Shown piece after piece: positions 1-13,590 of a DNA stretch of 64,000 bases. A program made the translations under genes and the position numbers. The stretch lies in NCBI GenBank assembly GCA_007844125.1, contig CM017558.1:45275460-45339459 (forward strand), given 5' to 3'. The DNA comes from Sinonovacula constricta (lineage: Eukaryota > Mollusca > Bivalvia > Cardiida > Solecurtidae). The notes beneath the pieces were generated by a model. It made no database searches. It was given only the letters and a program-made list of their open reading frames with translations, and was not told where the DNA came from. Each line of letters opens with the position of its first letter. The stretch's first letter is position 1.

Positions 1-714
1 TAATTGTGCATTTACTTCCTTTATTGTCAAGCAAGGTGTGTGAACATGTGAATGTGTTTTGGTCATTTATATTCATGCAACGATTGTGTTCATCTTGTAG
101 GCTTATCGGGTCTTTACAGGGATAAATCTGTTTGCTTTTGTTTCTGATCAATATTAGACTTTTCGACGCTGTTAAATTACATCAAATATAAACAAATATC
201 ACATCCAATGTATACATTATTTAGGTTATCAATTAATTTACCGTACAGAGTCACCGACTTGTAACTCCTTTGATCGCTTAGGTTCTACCTAAACATTTGT
301 GTGAAGTCTTCCTAAGCCAAATCAGCTGGACGTTGCTATAATGATCATAGGTCGCTGCGATGCATCTAAAAGAACAACACACAAACAAAACAACTTAACA
401 AATTAACTTACTAATTAATTGATAAAGTATTTAGTTTTAAGTACAAACATGTATACTCTTTTCTATGTACCTTTCTCTGTCTAAGTTATATGCAGAGTTG
501 AAGTTCATTAATCCAAAGATCATTTTAAACCATTAACTTTGAATCTTTGCCTGCAAGATTTACAAAATAAGATAAATTGTTTTATAATTAAAGAAATTTT
601 GACATTATTGCTTCCATTAAAAATTTACTCATCATAATTATACAAAATAAGGCATGATTGTTGAGATTGTTCAATGGTTGCACTGTCTAACCCACTAAAC
701 GTCTGTCATTTCAG
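1..714 (+). other. 3' part of the intron upstream of the Xlox homeobox exon
   Basis: The stretch ends in a pyrimidine-rich acceptor (tgtcatttcag, AG at 713-714) directly before the homeobox exon. In Xlox/Pdx genes the first exon encodes the N-terminus and the Hox-type hexapeptide and is separated from the homeobox by an intron, so this is read as part of that intron. The exon starts with two bases of a split codon, so the intron is phase 1. No coding exon was seen here. The only recognisable content is a SINE tail at 301-395. Confidence 0.7.
301..395 (+). repeat. SINE 3' fragment (family B tail)
   Basis: This segment aligns well with 46089-46170. Shared blocks include 'cagctg', 'gttgctataat.atcat' and 'gctg.gatg.at', followed by an A-rich tail with acaaac motifs. 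The second copy lies just downstream of a tRNA-like B-box, so both are read as 3' parts of one SINE family. The tRNA-like head is missing here, which suggests a truncated or decayed copy. Confidence 0.55.
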
Positions 715-1172
715 GTGCCCAGTTTTCCTTGGAGGACGAGAACAAGCGTACACGGACGGCTTACACACGAGGTCAGCTGCTTGAACTGGAGAAGGAGTTC
801 CATTTCAACAAATATATTTCACGACCAAGACGAATAGAACTGGCTGCCATGCTAAACCTCACTGAGCGACACATTAAAATATGGTTCCAAAATCGAAGGA
901 TGAAATGGAAGAAAGATGAAGCCAAGAGACGGCCCCGCCCTCTTGCCAGTTCTGGAAATTCTCCCGATTCTCCCCCAAGTCCAGCTTTGACGTCACTTCC
1001 CGGATCTCCAACCGATGCTGATTCAGAAAACAATAACACGGTTCAGCGGAAACTTAGTTCTGATCGGAGCGAAATCTCAGTGGTCAAAAAAGACATTAAA
1101 CCGAAGGAAGAAAGTCCTTCGTTAAAACACGTGGACGATTGCAATATTAGAAATAGCTCTAGTACGCTCTGA
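715..1172 (+). CDS. Xlox: ParaHox homeodomain transcription factor Xlox/Pdx, terminal exon
   Basis: The exon encodes a full 60-residue homeodomain at 741-920, beginning [10 protein letters not shown], followed by a Ser/Pro-rich and charged tail that stops at TGA 1170-1172. Helix 3 reads [19 protein letters not shown]. His at homeodomain position 44 is the hallmark of Xlox/Pdx; Gln50 and Asn51 are the usual DNA-contact residues of the Antp class. The exon starts at 715 after a clear acceptor, and the frame continues upstream as AQFSLEDE with a phase-1 junction, so no initiation codon lies in this exon. The hexapeptide and N-terminus are outside the window. Family knowledge: Pdx/Xlox proteins are nuclear regulators of gut and endoderm patterning and one of three ParaHox genes with Gsx and Cdx. 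Neither of those is visible in this window. The tail after the homeodomain shows no further domain. Confidence 0.95.
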
Positions 1173-1295
1173 TGCCACATGCGTTCAATACTTGTTTCAT
1201 CGCTTCACTTGCTATCATAATATACATTGCTAGTCGATTTAAAACATGCTTTATAAACGGACTGGACTTTTTGTCAATATTGTACATTATGTTTT

Positions 1296-1301
1296 ATTAA
1301 A
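1296..1301 (+). terminator. Probable poly(A) signal of Xlox
   Basis: An ATTAAA hexamer lies 124 bases after the Xlox stop codon in AT-rich sequence. It is the first good hexamer downstream. AT-rich DNA produces such hexamers by chance, so this is a prediction only. Confidence 0.4.
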
Positions 1302-4300
1302 TACATAAAATATGTTAATTATTACGAGTTGGATTTTTGATGTTTCTAATTTATAATACAGTTAGATTGAAAATGATATAACAACAAAATACATAATAGA
1401 ACAACAAATATTGTGTATTCAAATATATATAATTAAAATATATAAAATTATATATCAAAAATAAAAAAAATATATTTATTTATTGTTAATGTCACAAATC
1501 AGTTCCAAAATGGATACATTAAGTATATATATGTGCATATTTAATATCTTCATATTAAACATAAACAACATAAAGGTTTAATAATAATTGTAATTGCAGC
1601 ACTGCAAGGGTTAAATTGACATCGCTATGCGAAATGTTCTAAAGCGCCCCTTTCTGATTTTAATGGAAATATGTTCATTGAAGAGCCACATTCCGGTTCT
1701 GACATTGAAGACAACGATTGAGCTTGTTACTGTTAAACATAACATGTCAAGACAATTCAACTTTCTTTTGACTGCTTAAGGGAAAATATCAGGACTTATT
1801 CAGAAAAAAGACACACATACTTTATTGTTATCTCAGTATAGACTTTATTATGACTCTTTTTTTATAGCCTTTTGTCATTATTGTATCCGATCATCCGATA
1901 TTAGAACACACTTTCCGTGAAATCAGCAAATGCTGTATTTATTTTTATTTTTCCAAAAAATATTTTGGTTATTCTGATAGAGCCCATTTAAACTTTACCA
2001 CAATAAGCAAAGTACACCATGTGTGTGTTCACTAAGATCTTATTCAGTGTTTTGGTATATAAAAGTTATATAAGTGCATGTTTGTCAGATGTGTTAAAAA
2101 CAACGATTCATAAATAATATTGTAACTAGTAAACCATCGGCGCACGTGATATTTGTATCGCCAGCTTCTTTATCTCTATGTTCGCCACGATACATTTCCG
2201 CTTGATTTATCAGATCTAATCCTAGTTACTAAAAAGTGAAACCATTTAGTTGCATATAAAAAATCTGATGCAATTTTAAATTTGAATTAATGTATTTTTA
2301 AATAATAGAAGTATTGGCTGGGCGTGACATCTTGCAATATCATCTATTTACTAATTCTTACTTTTATTGAAATATATTTTCTTTTGAGTGAAGCCTGTTG
2401 TGTTGTAGTAATCCGACGTTTAAGAAATTTTAACTTGAAATTTCGAACTATTTATTTAGAATTTTCAAGCGTTTTCATGGTGGATTTAGATTTCAGAAAA
2501 TAAATGGTAGCAACCTTTCTCATCAAGCATTCTTGATCAAATGTACTTTTTTCTTGTGAAAACATATGTCATCCTTTGTGAGGAATTATGTATAGTAGTA
2601 AGAAAGAAGTAATTGGCGCTTTTAACGCCATTGTGAGCCAAACACGTGACGTAAGCTGTATCATAAGAAAAAAGGAATCACGGAGTATCGAGATGCGAAA
2701 TATTGTTCCTACGTGGGATTTTGTCGTAGAGGTTTTAGCTTTGCTAAAACTGTATGCGGAGTTGTCACAGAATCGTGTCAGGTCATCATTTAAAACGTCC
2801 TTATGACTTTATCAAATACAACGATGAGTTAATTATCAAAAACATTTTAAAATAAAAGACGTAATAAGAGCCATATAAAATGTACAATTCATTTCAGTTA
2901 TTATCATTTCTGCTTAACTATATGATCCATTAGCTACCCTGACTACTTACAGTGTTTAAATAAACATGATTAGCTTAACTTTTGATGCCTTAATTAGCAA
3001 TACCCTATTAGGTTATATGACATGTGATAAGCATTGGTTCCACCTGAGGAAGAGTCTCATTATTTTACATCACCAGCAGAAAGATGGTGATATGTATTAT
3101 TTATGGAAGACAAATTAAAAGTCCCCCCACCCCACCCCAGTGTTGCCAACAATGCTATGTGGGTATGTATGCTGCTGAAATACAAATGGTTCTAGAAATT
3201 ACCTTTTGAAATACTTATCTAGGTCGATTTGTTCATGATTCTTAATCATTACGATAAAATTCTTAATTTGAGCGATTAATAATTTGTACCGTTTATACCG
3301 TTTTAGTTCATGTGGGTATTAACCCCGTCTGACAACGCACAATGGTCACTTTATTCGAGAGCCTGAAATGTTTCCACTTATCAGCTCAGCAATTTCTCGA
3401 CATGAACAAACACTCGGCATCCTCTTATATGGATTAATACCGAGATGTCATAGATCGCCAGGGAACGCTGTAATGTGGCCAAGAATAAATATAAATATAT
3501 CAGTAACGGGGAACTTAAATAAATAAACACAGATGATATAAGTGTTGAGATTTTAGAGAAATAAACAATGGGACTGATCAAGTCCTGCTACTATCAGGGT
3601 GACATGGTGGCTTTGTTTTCGCTTACATTGGTCACAACTCTCGTGCATCTTCAAAAAATGTGTGTAATCAATTAAGATCATCGAAAATTTAGGTAAAGAA
3701 AACACTCCTGTAGTTTTTCAACAACGTCATAATATATTTCAATTTTGTCAATAATAAACGAGTAAATGTCCATATTGTAAGTAAGTATATGAATAAAACT
3801 ATGAAATACAAGAAGTGCACTTTTATTAATAAACAAAAAGTAATTGAATACGAAAATATGACAAGGTGCTATGAGTATTGCTACTTGTATTAACGATTAA
3901 GTTGTCATTAGGGATTTTATAAAAAAAAAAGCATTAAAATTTGCATCCAACTACAATACAAGTTGGTCGTAACCCATGCTTATATGAAAAGTGATCAATA
4001 AATATACATGCAATAGACTAGAGTTACAGGTTTGCGGTTTATTTGGTGTTAATGTTGTATATAAAGAAATGCTCTTGGTTGGTATCTTTTAACATGTTAC
4101 GACTTCCACTTTGTCGCTTCCGATAAAAATGCCCACCAATATTTATGAAGCACTGGTACATTAAGTGAACCGGTTAGAAATGTAGTCTTTTAACCTGTAA
4201 AAGAACGTTTAAATAGCACTTCGCCTGGTATCACTTTAAGCCTGGCGTTCTCTCGTGTTATAATCAATGTTGATTTTTGTTTTGTAAAATGAATTCTAAG

Positions 4301-4950
4301 TCATAATGTGAACTTTCTGAAACAGTTTATTATAATATTTAACCAATATTTCAGGGAAATTAAAAGTGTAATTGGTATACACAAATTTGGTGTTTCTTGA
4401 ATGTCATATTAAATTTGCTTATGACAAAACGTTGTTCGTTTAGGGAAACATCATTGTACCATTTATACGAAAAACAATATCATATTTCTTAAATATTTAT
4501 TCTTTTTTAGGTTTCCCACTTACAACCGCTCAATCATTCAAGAAACGACACCTTCGTAAGATATGTTGACACAATATGTTCTTTCTTAAGTTATCTATTA
4601 AGCGCCAATTATTTAAGCAAGAAATTTAGAAAACTTACAAAAATACCCGCAATATTACATTTAAGTATTTTCAAGTATCTTAACTGCCCATTTTCTCTTT
4701 ATATGCACGTACCCCTATGGATTTCAAATGTTTAAAGAACAAACATAAGTTGCAAATGTCATCTTATGGATATAGCTACAAGTATAAACGAACGCAATCA
4801 GTATCGAAGATTGAAACAAAGGGAAACATGACAAGATCTTAAGATATTTCAACATATATATATGTAACATGTAACATTTAATGACAGTTAGTTAAAAGTA
4901 AAGCGGCACCAAATATGCACATGTACGCCCAAAACCCATAATAGCATTAC
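1302..4950. other. Gene-free intergenic DNA
   Basis: AT-rich sequence with frequent stops in all frames. The longest open frame is 72 codons (2588-2806) and has no recognisable domain or splice context. A short C-rich run lies at 3123-3138. No gene or element was recognised. Confidence 0.5.
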
Positions 4951-4954
4951 ATTA

Positions 4955-5660
4955 ATTAAAGGTAAAAATGACAACATAAACGTATAATCAATTCAATACT
5001 TTTAATTCCTCCATACATGGAGATATTACAATACAACGTAAGGGACAGTTTTACATACATAAAACATAATTAATGCATAATTGAGCATGGTTAGCAACAA
5101 TATATTATCACAACATGCGCAAATAATAGGTACATGCATATTCTAAATATTTATGAAAATAAACAAAAAGAGACAAACAGAAAAATGCAAATAGGATAAC
5201 ATGAACATGCATGCATAAATTGGGGGGTAAAAATAGCAACATGTACATACATATGGTAGTAAAGGTAAACATAATAAACACAGATGCATATGTAGGTCAA
5301 AATAAAAATGACAATAAATTCATGTATAAGTTGAGGTAAAAATGACAACCTGTTCATGTGTACGTTGAGGTAAAAATAATAACATGTACATGCAAATGTA
5401 AGAATAAAGATAAAAATAACAACCTGTTCAGGCATACGTTCGTAAAAGGTAAAAATAATAAACAAACAATGACACTTTCGGACAACACATTCGCACATAT
5501 ATAATTTAAAGGTATTATGGCAACATATACACATACGTACTATATACAATATATAAGTGGATATGTAGGTTAAAGGGTAAAATGGCATACTATAAATAAA
5601 TTTAATATGGTAAATTAAGGTAAATATGACAACATATATATGCATTTGCAAGTTACAAGC
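4955..5660 (+). repeat. Degenerate tandem repeat (ggtaaaaatgacaacatg motif)
   Basis: The core 'ggtaaaaatgacaacatg' followed by 'tacatgcatatg' recurs with changes about every 50-60 bases, for example near 4962, 5226, 5336, 5371, 5447, 5575 and 5620. The copies are strongly diverged and spacing is uneven, so this is an old minisatellite. Its low-stop minus strand explains the 166-codon open frame at 5151-5651, which is Tyr/Ile/Cys-rich and looks non-coding. Confidence 0.6.
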
Positions 5661-8600
5661 ATTAAGGACAAAGAAGCAATGAGACTAGACGTTAGGCAAA
5701 GAAGGAACACCCAACATTTTCTATTTTAAGATCAGTCTACTGCCAAAAGGACTGACTTAGATGCGAAAACAAATTTGTTTAAGGCTCCAACCTCGCCTTT
5801 TCTTTGGAACAAACAGCGTAAAACATCCCATCAAAGTTAAACAATAAAAATTAAACACCACAGTAATATAATATGCAGTAAATGTAAAGTATTTTACAAC
5901 AACAAAAATATAACAGCAAATACAGAAATGTATCTTCCACAAATCTCTGTTTACAAGTTACGAAAGCTGATCAATTTTATATAATTTCTTTATACAAATA
6001 AGCAGATTGTACAAGACGATAAAATCAAATGAGAACAACCCAATCAACAACAAAATAAATTTATTACATGCATTTCAGTTTGGATGTCGTTAAGCAAATA
6101 CCAATAGGACCCGTATTCACGAACCATTTTTAAACTTGAAATAGTTGCTCAAGTGATGGATTTTAGAATCAGGTATTTTCCCCAAAGGAAATGCGAATTT
6201 TTAGCTCTGTAAAGCAAATGTAAGCCTTTGCCACTGACCGTTCCAATTCGGTAACTGATGGCTTTACTATATTTTATGTAATACTGCGTTTCAGTTTTTG
6301 TAATTTTTACATTTGAGAGGAATGTAAATACCTTTCATTTTTCACATGTCAAAATGTCTTGCAATACTTATCGGAACTTGTTCATTGAAAATGTACTTTC
6401 AAGATTGCAAGTATCAATTTTTAATGCCAGAAAGAAATGTACTGCGTTATGTCAATCGCATCTGTGTACATATTATGCATATTGTAGATATCCCATAGCA
6501 AATATTGTTATGTTGTTTGTAAATAATACTCTTGTCCATTTATTTATTCCTGATGCAGGTGTTTATTGTTTGTTGCCTCACTTTGATAGGATATATAACA
6601 ATTATTTGAATATGCCATTTAACCGGTCTAATCACTCCAGTCGTCATTTTGCCGGCAGACATGTCCGGGGCGATTATTGCTTTATTCTCTATTCGTGCCA
6701 TGACTCGTCTCAACTTTTCTGTCACTTAAACATTAAGGTTGTGAGTTTGATCATTGTTTCTAGTAAAATTGAAACATGTATAATACACCGTATAAGACCT
6801 TGTCATAGTTTCTTCTTCTGTTCAAGTAAAATCTAAAGCTTATGAATGGTTGGTGAATACAGGGCTACGTCGTGTAAGAAGGCACAAGTAATGGCTGATG
6901 TATTCTCTTACAAGTGAAGTCACCGTAAAAAAGCAAATCATGTACCTCAATTATACCTACTGTACATCATCACGTTATGGGCAGTGGCGAACTGTGTGCT
7001 CCTATTTATGTAAGGCGAGATTGTTGATATAAGGAAACAATGTTCCAAAACTGACTGTTCAAATGAAAGCTCAATCTGTCTGTTTTCATGAAGTCTCGGA
7101 AAGAAGTGGTATGGTATGTATAGGGAATGTAATAAATTAAATATTTAAAGGTCCAATAACAATTACTTCATATAAATCTGACCTTTATCCAGACAAAAGC
7201 ATAAGATAGTAATAATGTAAAAGTGACAAAAAACAACACTTAAAGACGAGATATTACACACAAAAAGAAAAAAAAGGTTACCGCATAGGAACGGCTGATC
7301 GTCAAAAAGTCCAGCTTAAACCTGTTTGTGGAGCTTAAATGGTCACGTCTCTCGGTTTGTCAAACTGACAAAAATAAATAAAGTCCTAAAGCTGAATAAT
7401 ATAGTTGTAGTTCGTACATACAGGTCAGTGACATTTCACAGATATTTTAACTTCACAAAACCTAGAATATATGTTATAAAGCTTTAAAATTAAGTCTGAG
7501 TATATAGGTCCTAGCATATCATTGGTCAAAATAGTTGACTTGAGATTTAAAATCTGACCAATAAATGCTTGAGATCAATCTCGGATTCAAGATCAAAAGT
7601 GTATAATCTCAGGTTCATGTCTTCACGTAGGTGTTTATAGTTTCTAGTTTTTAATATTAAACACCTACTTAATATATATGATGCATAAGAGTATCTGTTA
7701 TCGTCGTCTACTGAGTATGTATGTATAAATATATGACAGTAGACGGGATTTACAAAAATAAGTTAGTTTGGACAGTTGGAAATTTTAACATATAGTCGCT
7801 GTTTATGCGTTTCTGAAACAAATCGTCTATCAAATGTGCACATTTGGTTTTCTATGGCAAAGGAGTTTCTTGTCTGAAGAGGGTACCGCCACATTGATAA
7901 AAAAATATTATCAAGTCGGGAATACACATGTTCACAAACATACGCACAAGGCTGTGCTTTCGTTCTGAACCATCCAGGTGTTTGTATTGCTTTCAAACAT
8001 AGGATATTCTACAGAACATGCAAGATCTTCAATAAGCATGTGTATCAAAATTTCTTTTAAAGCTTTTGTCATAAGCACAAAATAGAGATTCACTGATAAT
8101 AGTATTCAAATGGTGTTTACTATAATCTCGCAAAAAGTATGTCGAATTTGTAAATGCAAAAGACGTTGTTACTTTTTATGTACATGTTTATTTTATATAG
8201 AAATTAATGGACTGACAAGAATGAAATTGTGTGAATGGGATGAACAATTGCAATGACACAAAATGGAAGGACGAGAATGATCTGACATGAATGGACTGAC
8301 GTGAATCGTACAACACAAACTGGTGTGAATGGCAGTGAAATGGGTTTAATCGTATTCAAATAAATTAAAATCACGTATGTTATAATGATAATAAGAACAT
8401 ACACACAACATACACGCAGTGTACAATGTAGACACAGAGAGAACATACATCAACACACTTATAATGAAAAATAATGAAAAAATAAAAATAAAAACAATAT
8501 CTGCTAGTATTAACTATTTAATTATTTTGATTAATATCTTGATTAATACATAAATGTTCGTTTTTATGATTTATAATACTTGATTATGTTTTTCTTTTTA

Positions 8601-9098
8601 TGCTATAAGCCTGTTTCACAATAATCGCGTGATATGACGGTGCATTTTGTCTATAAGATTCACGGCCAATTGTGCAATATGTAATCCACTTGAACATGCC
8701 TACGGTTTGGACAAACGTGTCAATCCTCAGCCCTTCAGTACTGTCATAGTCTAGAACAAACAATGACATGATCATAACTCATTTGACACCTCGGTCATAC
8801 AAACACACCGATACCAGGTCAAGTTGTGTGAGTGTCGTCAAAGACAGGAACAGTACAAGTCGCACTAATGCATACATTGCTGGATTTAAATTCCTACTTC
8901 AACCTGTTGTAGGTATCGAAATGCTATATGCAAACTCAAAATCGTGTAACATGTAAGTGGTGCATATAGCTGATCAATCAACATCATCAGCAGCAGCACT
9001 GTCGTCGTGTGAGTCATCCGCATCATCTTCACCCTGTCATCGATAGCAACGGGAAAATGTCATTCCATTGTATAAGTAGTATTTGACTTTTTTCTTTA
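5661..9098. other. Gene-free intergenic DNA
   Basis: No gene was recognised. The longest open frame (6354-6836, 160 codons) is rich in Cys, His and Ser, lacks a known domain and has no clear splice sites. A 9-bp inverted repeat, cgtctactg at 7705-7713 and cagtagacg at 7737-7745, could form a small hairpin. Region 8200-8330 holds irregular short repeats around 'gaatgg' and 'ctgac'. Confidence 0.5.
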
Positions 9099-9149
9099 AT
9101 GTCAATTTCTTACATACATTCTTATTTGTTTGTCTTCTTATATAGTAAC

Positions 9150-10360
9150 GTAAATCTCTTATATGTTGCAATGCTCATAGGACTTTCTCATATATTCTTA
9201 TTCATGATAACAACAATGTTGCCTGTGCAATGTGGCGGGCGTAAAAAAAAAATTCCGTGCATTTTATCGGTGTTGTCATTTAATTCATTCTATTACGATT
9301 GTTACGTGTATTTCCTTTGATGGACATTGGAGTTTGGTTCCATCTTCACATGAACATGAAGCTACAACCATCTACACTTCTCTGGTATAGTTTTTTCTCG
9401 ATTCATAAAGTTAATTTCATTGACAGTCAAAACTTTTGTGTAGATCCTCTAATAGAAATGAAACTTCTCGCTCTGCTAAACTATGTGAACATTATTTTTC
9501 AATGACATCACTTCTTTCGTCAAATATTATCAAGGCAAAGTTCAGCGTTTGGATATTTTTTTATTCAAATAGATTGGTTTTCTTTTTACTGATTGCAAGA
9601 AACCCCTCAGGAAGTGCAAGGTTCGAGCTTTGTTAAATCGGTTGAAGCCATCTAGTTGGTCCATTTCGCCGACTGACAGACCGGCGGTAACTGCTCAAAG
9701 ATTTGTTCTTACTTTTACATATGTCTTGCAGGTAAATATCTTTGTCCTGTGTCTTTTCAATTTTTGGTATATGTTGCAATGCTCATAGGACTTTGTCATA
9801 TATTCTTACATACCGTAACACATATTCCTGAAATATCAAACAGTCGTTTATCATCATTTGTGCAGCCTTCTTTATTGGGCATCCTATGATATGGTAGCTC
9901 CATTTTCATCAACTTCTAAGATTGACTAAAGTCAGCATAATCACGAGTGGCATGTGTATTGTTTTACTTATTATTTACTGTTCACTCATTTGCGATTACT
10001 TAATATAATGTTCTTAGGTTGTTTTTATTTACTCCCAACGCATGCGTTCACTGTCAGTTGTCTCACTTTCATGTGGTATTTTATTTACACCGTTTGTCTT
10101 ATTTACACCGTTTATCTTATTTACATGTTTATCTTATTTACACGTTTATCTTATTTACACAGTTTATGTAAGAGAAAAGTGTTCAGAAAGAGCGAGGTTG
10201 CAGGACCATTAAACCCTATGTTGTCCTTAGGCCGACACACAATTGCAATAATGTTTCTGTTTGTTTTCTCTTCGTATCAAGTCTCGTCTCAATATTTCTT
10301 TTTTTCACTTTTCATGGTGCTTGCATGCTTGTACCTACGTCTAGTGATAGTTTAAAAGTA
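9150..10360 (+). repeat. Copies of an old dispersed repeat family
   Basis: A block with 'tatgttgcaatgctcatagg' then 'actttctcatatattctta' at about 9161-9211 recurs at about 9770-9811. A second block, 'aggaagtgcaaggtt' followed by 'gttgaagcca' and 'gactgacagaccggcggtaa', spans about 9608-9692 and matches sequence on both sides of the inverted-repeat element at 58.8-61.9 kb. A third, weaker match lies at 10168-10230. The same trailing block appears near 62070 and 63560. The family was not identified and carries no intact coding region. Confidence 0.5.
10081..10167 (+). repeat. 17-18-bp tandem repeat, five copies
   Basis: Five adjacent copies of 'ttatttacaccgtttatc' or close variants start at 10081, 10099, 10117, 10134 and 10151. 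The first two are 18 bp and the last three 17 bp. The array lies inside a copy of the dispersed repeat described for this region. Confidence 0.8.
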
Positions 10361-10645
10361 TGTCGTTCACATAGGAACTTGCCATATTATCGCATTACTA
10401 AATTTCATGGGTCACGGTGCTGCTTCATTTCTAATAGAGACGTTAAATGACATAATTAACATGGTTCCTTATATTAATAAGTATAATGGGGATTTTTCTT
10501 TCCACATACATTTCCTTACAAGTTGTTTGTATTAAAATGTCTCTAAACAAATTTGTAAGCTACGATAATATCTGATGTATTATATTGTGGTTTCCTATAT
10601 GACGAAACTGAGTGTACCGCATCTTTTCAAGGTTCACTAAATTTA

Positions 10646-11060
10646 CAGGTGATATCCGACAGTTTGCCGATATCACATACATGTTACAATCTTATCCCTG
10701 TGATGGGGAGTTGGAGCATAATGTTCTCATAAACTCCTAGTTCAGTATACTTAAAGGCGCTTGAACACTTCCTCAACTGTTAGACAGTACAAATCTAGAA
10801 ATAAATCGCTCTGAAGGTTCATTCTTTCTAAGATTATAAATGAGCAAGATGTTGATTCTTGCATCAAAGCGCATTACACGGATCATGGTATATATTGTGA
10901 TCTTAAAAGTCAGTGGTCACGTGGATTTCTTAGTTTTAAACAAGCTAACTGTGCAGCTATGCTCAGATTTGAAATGCATGTTTGTGATGACGAGTTCGGT
11001 GTTATGCTGCAATTTCCAAATAGATGTAGGACACCAATAAACAACCTTTTACAGAATCTT
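10646..11060 (+). mobile_element. Decayed relative of the TTAA-flanked MITE at 28.16-28.50 kb
   Basis: The left end 'ggtgatatccgacagtttg' (10648-10666) resembles the terminal repeat of the MITE in the SLX4 intron. The body 10943-11055 aligns with 28319-28425 through blocks such as 'agctaactgtgcagc', 'catgtttgt.atgacga' and 'gtaggacac.a.taaacag'. No right terminal repeat was found, so this copy is truncated or strongly diverged. Confidence 0.5.
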
Positions 11061-11218
11061 TTTTCAGGCAACACTTTATTCGCCTTATATGTTATGTTAA
11101 TATATGCATTATTATGTATTAATTGTATGTATACGTCACTGAAAAGTGGATTTAAGAGAGTATATATCTGACTAATATCATTTTCATAAATATAAAGGTG
11201 CATTTTTCTTGTACACAT

Positions 11219-13590
11219 TTTTAAATATCTTGCCAGCTGTTTGTATTTTAATGACGTTTCGTTGATTATGTTAGTGACACAAACGCAGATGTGATCTCCT
11301 TAGATGTTAGCGTCAGAATCCTTAATCTTGTATCATTTATTTGCATTTTAATGTAGTTTGGTTTATTATGTTAGAGGCAATTATTCTTACATAAGTAAGC
11401 GTCATTTGCTTACCGTTTGTGTCATGTCCTTACATGAATTAACTTCAAACACCTATCGTTTTAAACGACGTTTTCACTGTGAACCCGTTGCATGGTATCC
11501 CGCCCACGCAGTTTTTTTAATTAATTTCTTCGCGGTAACTAGTCGCCATGTCTGTCATCTTGTGTGTTGATATAGTAACTAGTCCGAGACTCTGTCTTTG
11601 GTTGGATTACATAATGATTAACGTGTTTACACATTATTCTATTACCTTGTACACTGTTCACTTTATTACGTCGCCAATTATATTTTACAAGCCTGTTTAA
11701 AATGTAACAGTTGCCAAGATACTTGCATATCAGAAAGCGTCATCACTCACAGGATAAATGCGTGCAGCGACAGTGTTATTTTAACTTATTTATAGATGCT
11801 GGTTTGTCAGTTGAAGCAGTTTGAGTTTCGAAGTAAAGTGGATTTCTGATAAGTCTCCTTATGAGAAACCTGCCATAGTAACTTCCTCATGAGTGTTTAT
11901 GTCATATTTTAGACGAGATGGCATTGTCTTTCTAAACAGAATCTTTGTTTTCTTAGACCATTACTTCCGGCTGTAATTTCATTTCTCGAATCCTTAATTT
12001 AAGTTTTAATTGACATGTTTGTCAAAAAAAAAAATGACTGAATAAATTTACGCTTTTCGAACCAGAAATAAAATGCGAAGTTTTTTATGTATTTCAGTTG
12101 AAATCAGTCCAGCTGTATAAAGATTATCAACAGCTATTGTTCGATACATGGTGTATTACCACGTGGCTACGAGTGAATATTTTTTGCAACAATGCCAATA
12201 TAGTTCATGCAATACTGATACAAGTATTTGACAAATACCATGTTTGAAGACATATCTGTACTCACGGCAGTGTCATATTCCCAGCAAGATTCTACTGCCG
12301 ATTGTATGAGGCTATGCTCAGTATCATGGCACGCCCTCTATTGCGTACGTTGTGTTTTTAACGTCCTACCAACACTGCTTCAGTTACCTGGAGATTATGC
12401 GGCACTGTGCCACCATATTTGTGAGGGGTGGTCAAGGAAACTAGACGGGCGTCGCTACAAAAACAACAACAACAAAACAATCCCACAAAAAACGGAATCA
12501 ATATACGCAAAAGGAATATTTTTAAGCACATGAAAGCTAAAACTCAAAAACAGATGAAACACTAATAAAATAAAGGGTAAAAAACTGGTTTATTTCAGTC
12601 GTCATGTACTACACATTTAAGGACAAGAAACACAGTTAGGCTAAACGAACTAGCAGTTCAGATTGTCGGGAGCAAATGTTGTATACATGTCATGTGTATG
12701 TACGATAAAGAAATGTTCGATCAAGAAACGTAATTAAATAAAGCACGCATGAGTTTGGGTGACAACAAACAAACACCCACAACAAAACAACATAGTATAC
12801 CATAATGCAGAAGATGAAGGTAAAAAGGAAAGAATAACGACAGGAATGTTAATAGACGCCAGTAAGTTTAAAAAATATTCCATATTAAACAATTTTAAGG
12901 TTCCTGATTAATGAATTAATTGGCAAGAGGTTATGACAGTTTTTTGGTTGAATATTTGTTGAATAAAAAAGGAGTTTATCGAAAAGAAATTCTTTATGCA
13001 ATTATGTTATCAAACCCATAGGCAATGAGAACGAACTAACTTTTATAATCCTATCAGCTTAACATACGCAGGGGAAATAACTAAAACAATACCTTATTGT
13101 TTATGCAAGAGTTATACATCTTGAATTTGACAGCATTAAGAAGCTTAATGCTTTTGGTTGTTGTTGTTTTATTATTATTGGAATACGGTGTCGTTCAATG
13201 CCACATTTCATCTTATTACTGCATAATCATACAATACAATTAAATGTGATACATGTATTAGACTTGGATATGTTATTTTAAGTACACAGAACAGAAAATC
13301 GTTACGCAAAAACGATTTTTACGACACCGGTTGCTTAAAGGTAAGATATATATTTTTGGATATTATGTCGAAAGTCATTTCCTCGTTTCCTACTTGATCG
13401 ATATATAATCATTTTATGTACATAAACACTTGCTTCAACAACTGTTATAGCCATATTTGGCCAATGAAATTACAAGTAAAATCAGGACAAACAGGTTTGT
13501 TATCGGTTTTCGCGGATAATGTCAAGGTGGTAATGTGTCATTGACATTTGACTCAGGGTTTTCCAGCATAGCTCATGGAAGATATTAGAG
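11219..13590. other. Gene-free intergenic DNA
   Basis: Only short open frames occur. One at 12228-12533 contains a cysteine pattern C-x3-C-x8-C loosely like a PAN/apple module but has no supporting splice sites or hydrophobic pattern. An A-rich (acaac)-like run lies at about 12458-12480. No gene is called. Confidence 0.45.

Noticed and set aside
773..1039. 88-codon open frame antisense to the Xlox homeobox
   Set aside because: It lies wholly opposite the homeobox exon and its openness follows from that coding sequence.
2588..2806. 72-codon open frame with mixed composition
   Set aside because: No domain, no splice context and no neighbouring exon. The length is within chance expectation for this much sequence.
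5151..5651. 166-codon minus-strand open frame rich in Tyr, Cys and Ile
   Set aside because: It lies over a degenerate tandem repeat and has repeat-like, low-complexity composition and no domain.
6354..6836. 160-codon plus-strand open frame
   Set aside because: No recognisable domain, unusual Cys/His/Ser-rich composition and no convincing splice sites. A spurious frame is more likely.
12228..12533. Open frame with C-x3-C-x8-C spacing loosely like a PAN/apple domain
   Set aside because: Only the cysteine spacing fits. The hydrophobic pattern is poor and the end runs into an A-rich simple repeat.
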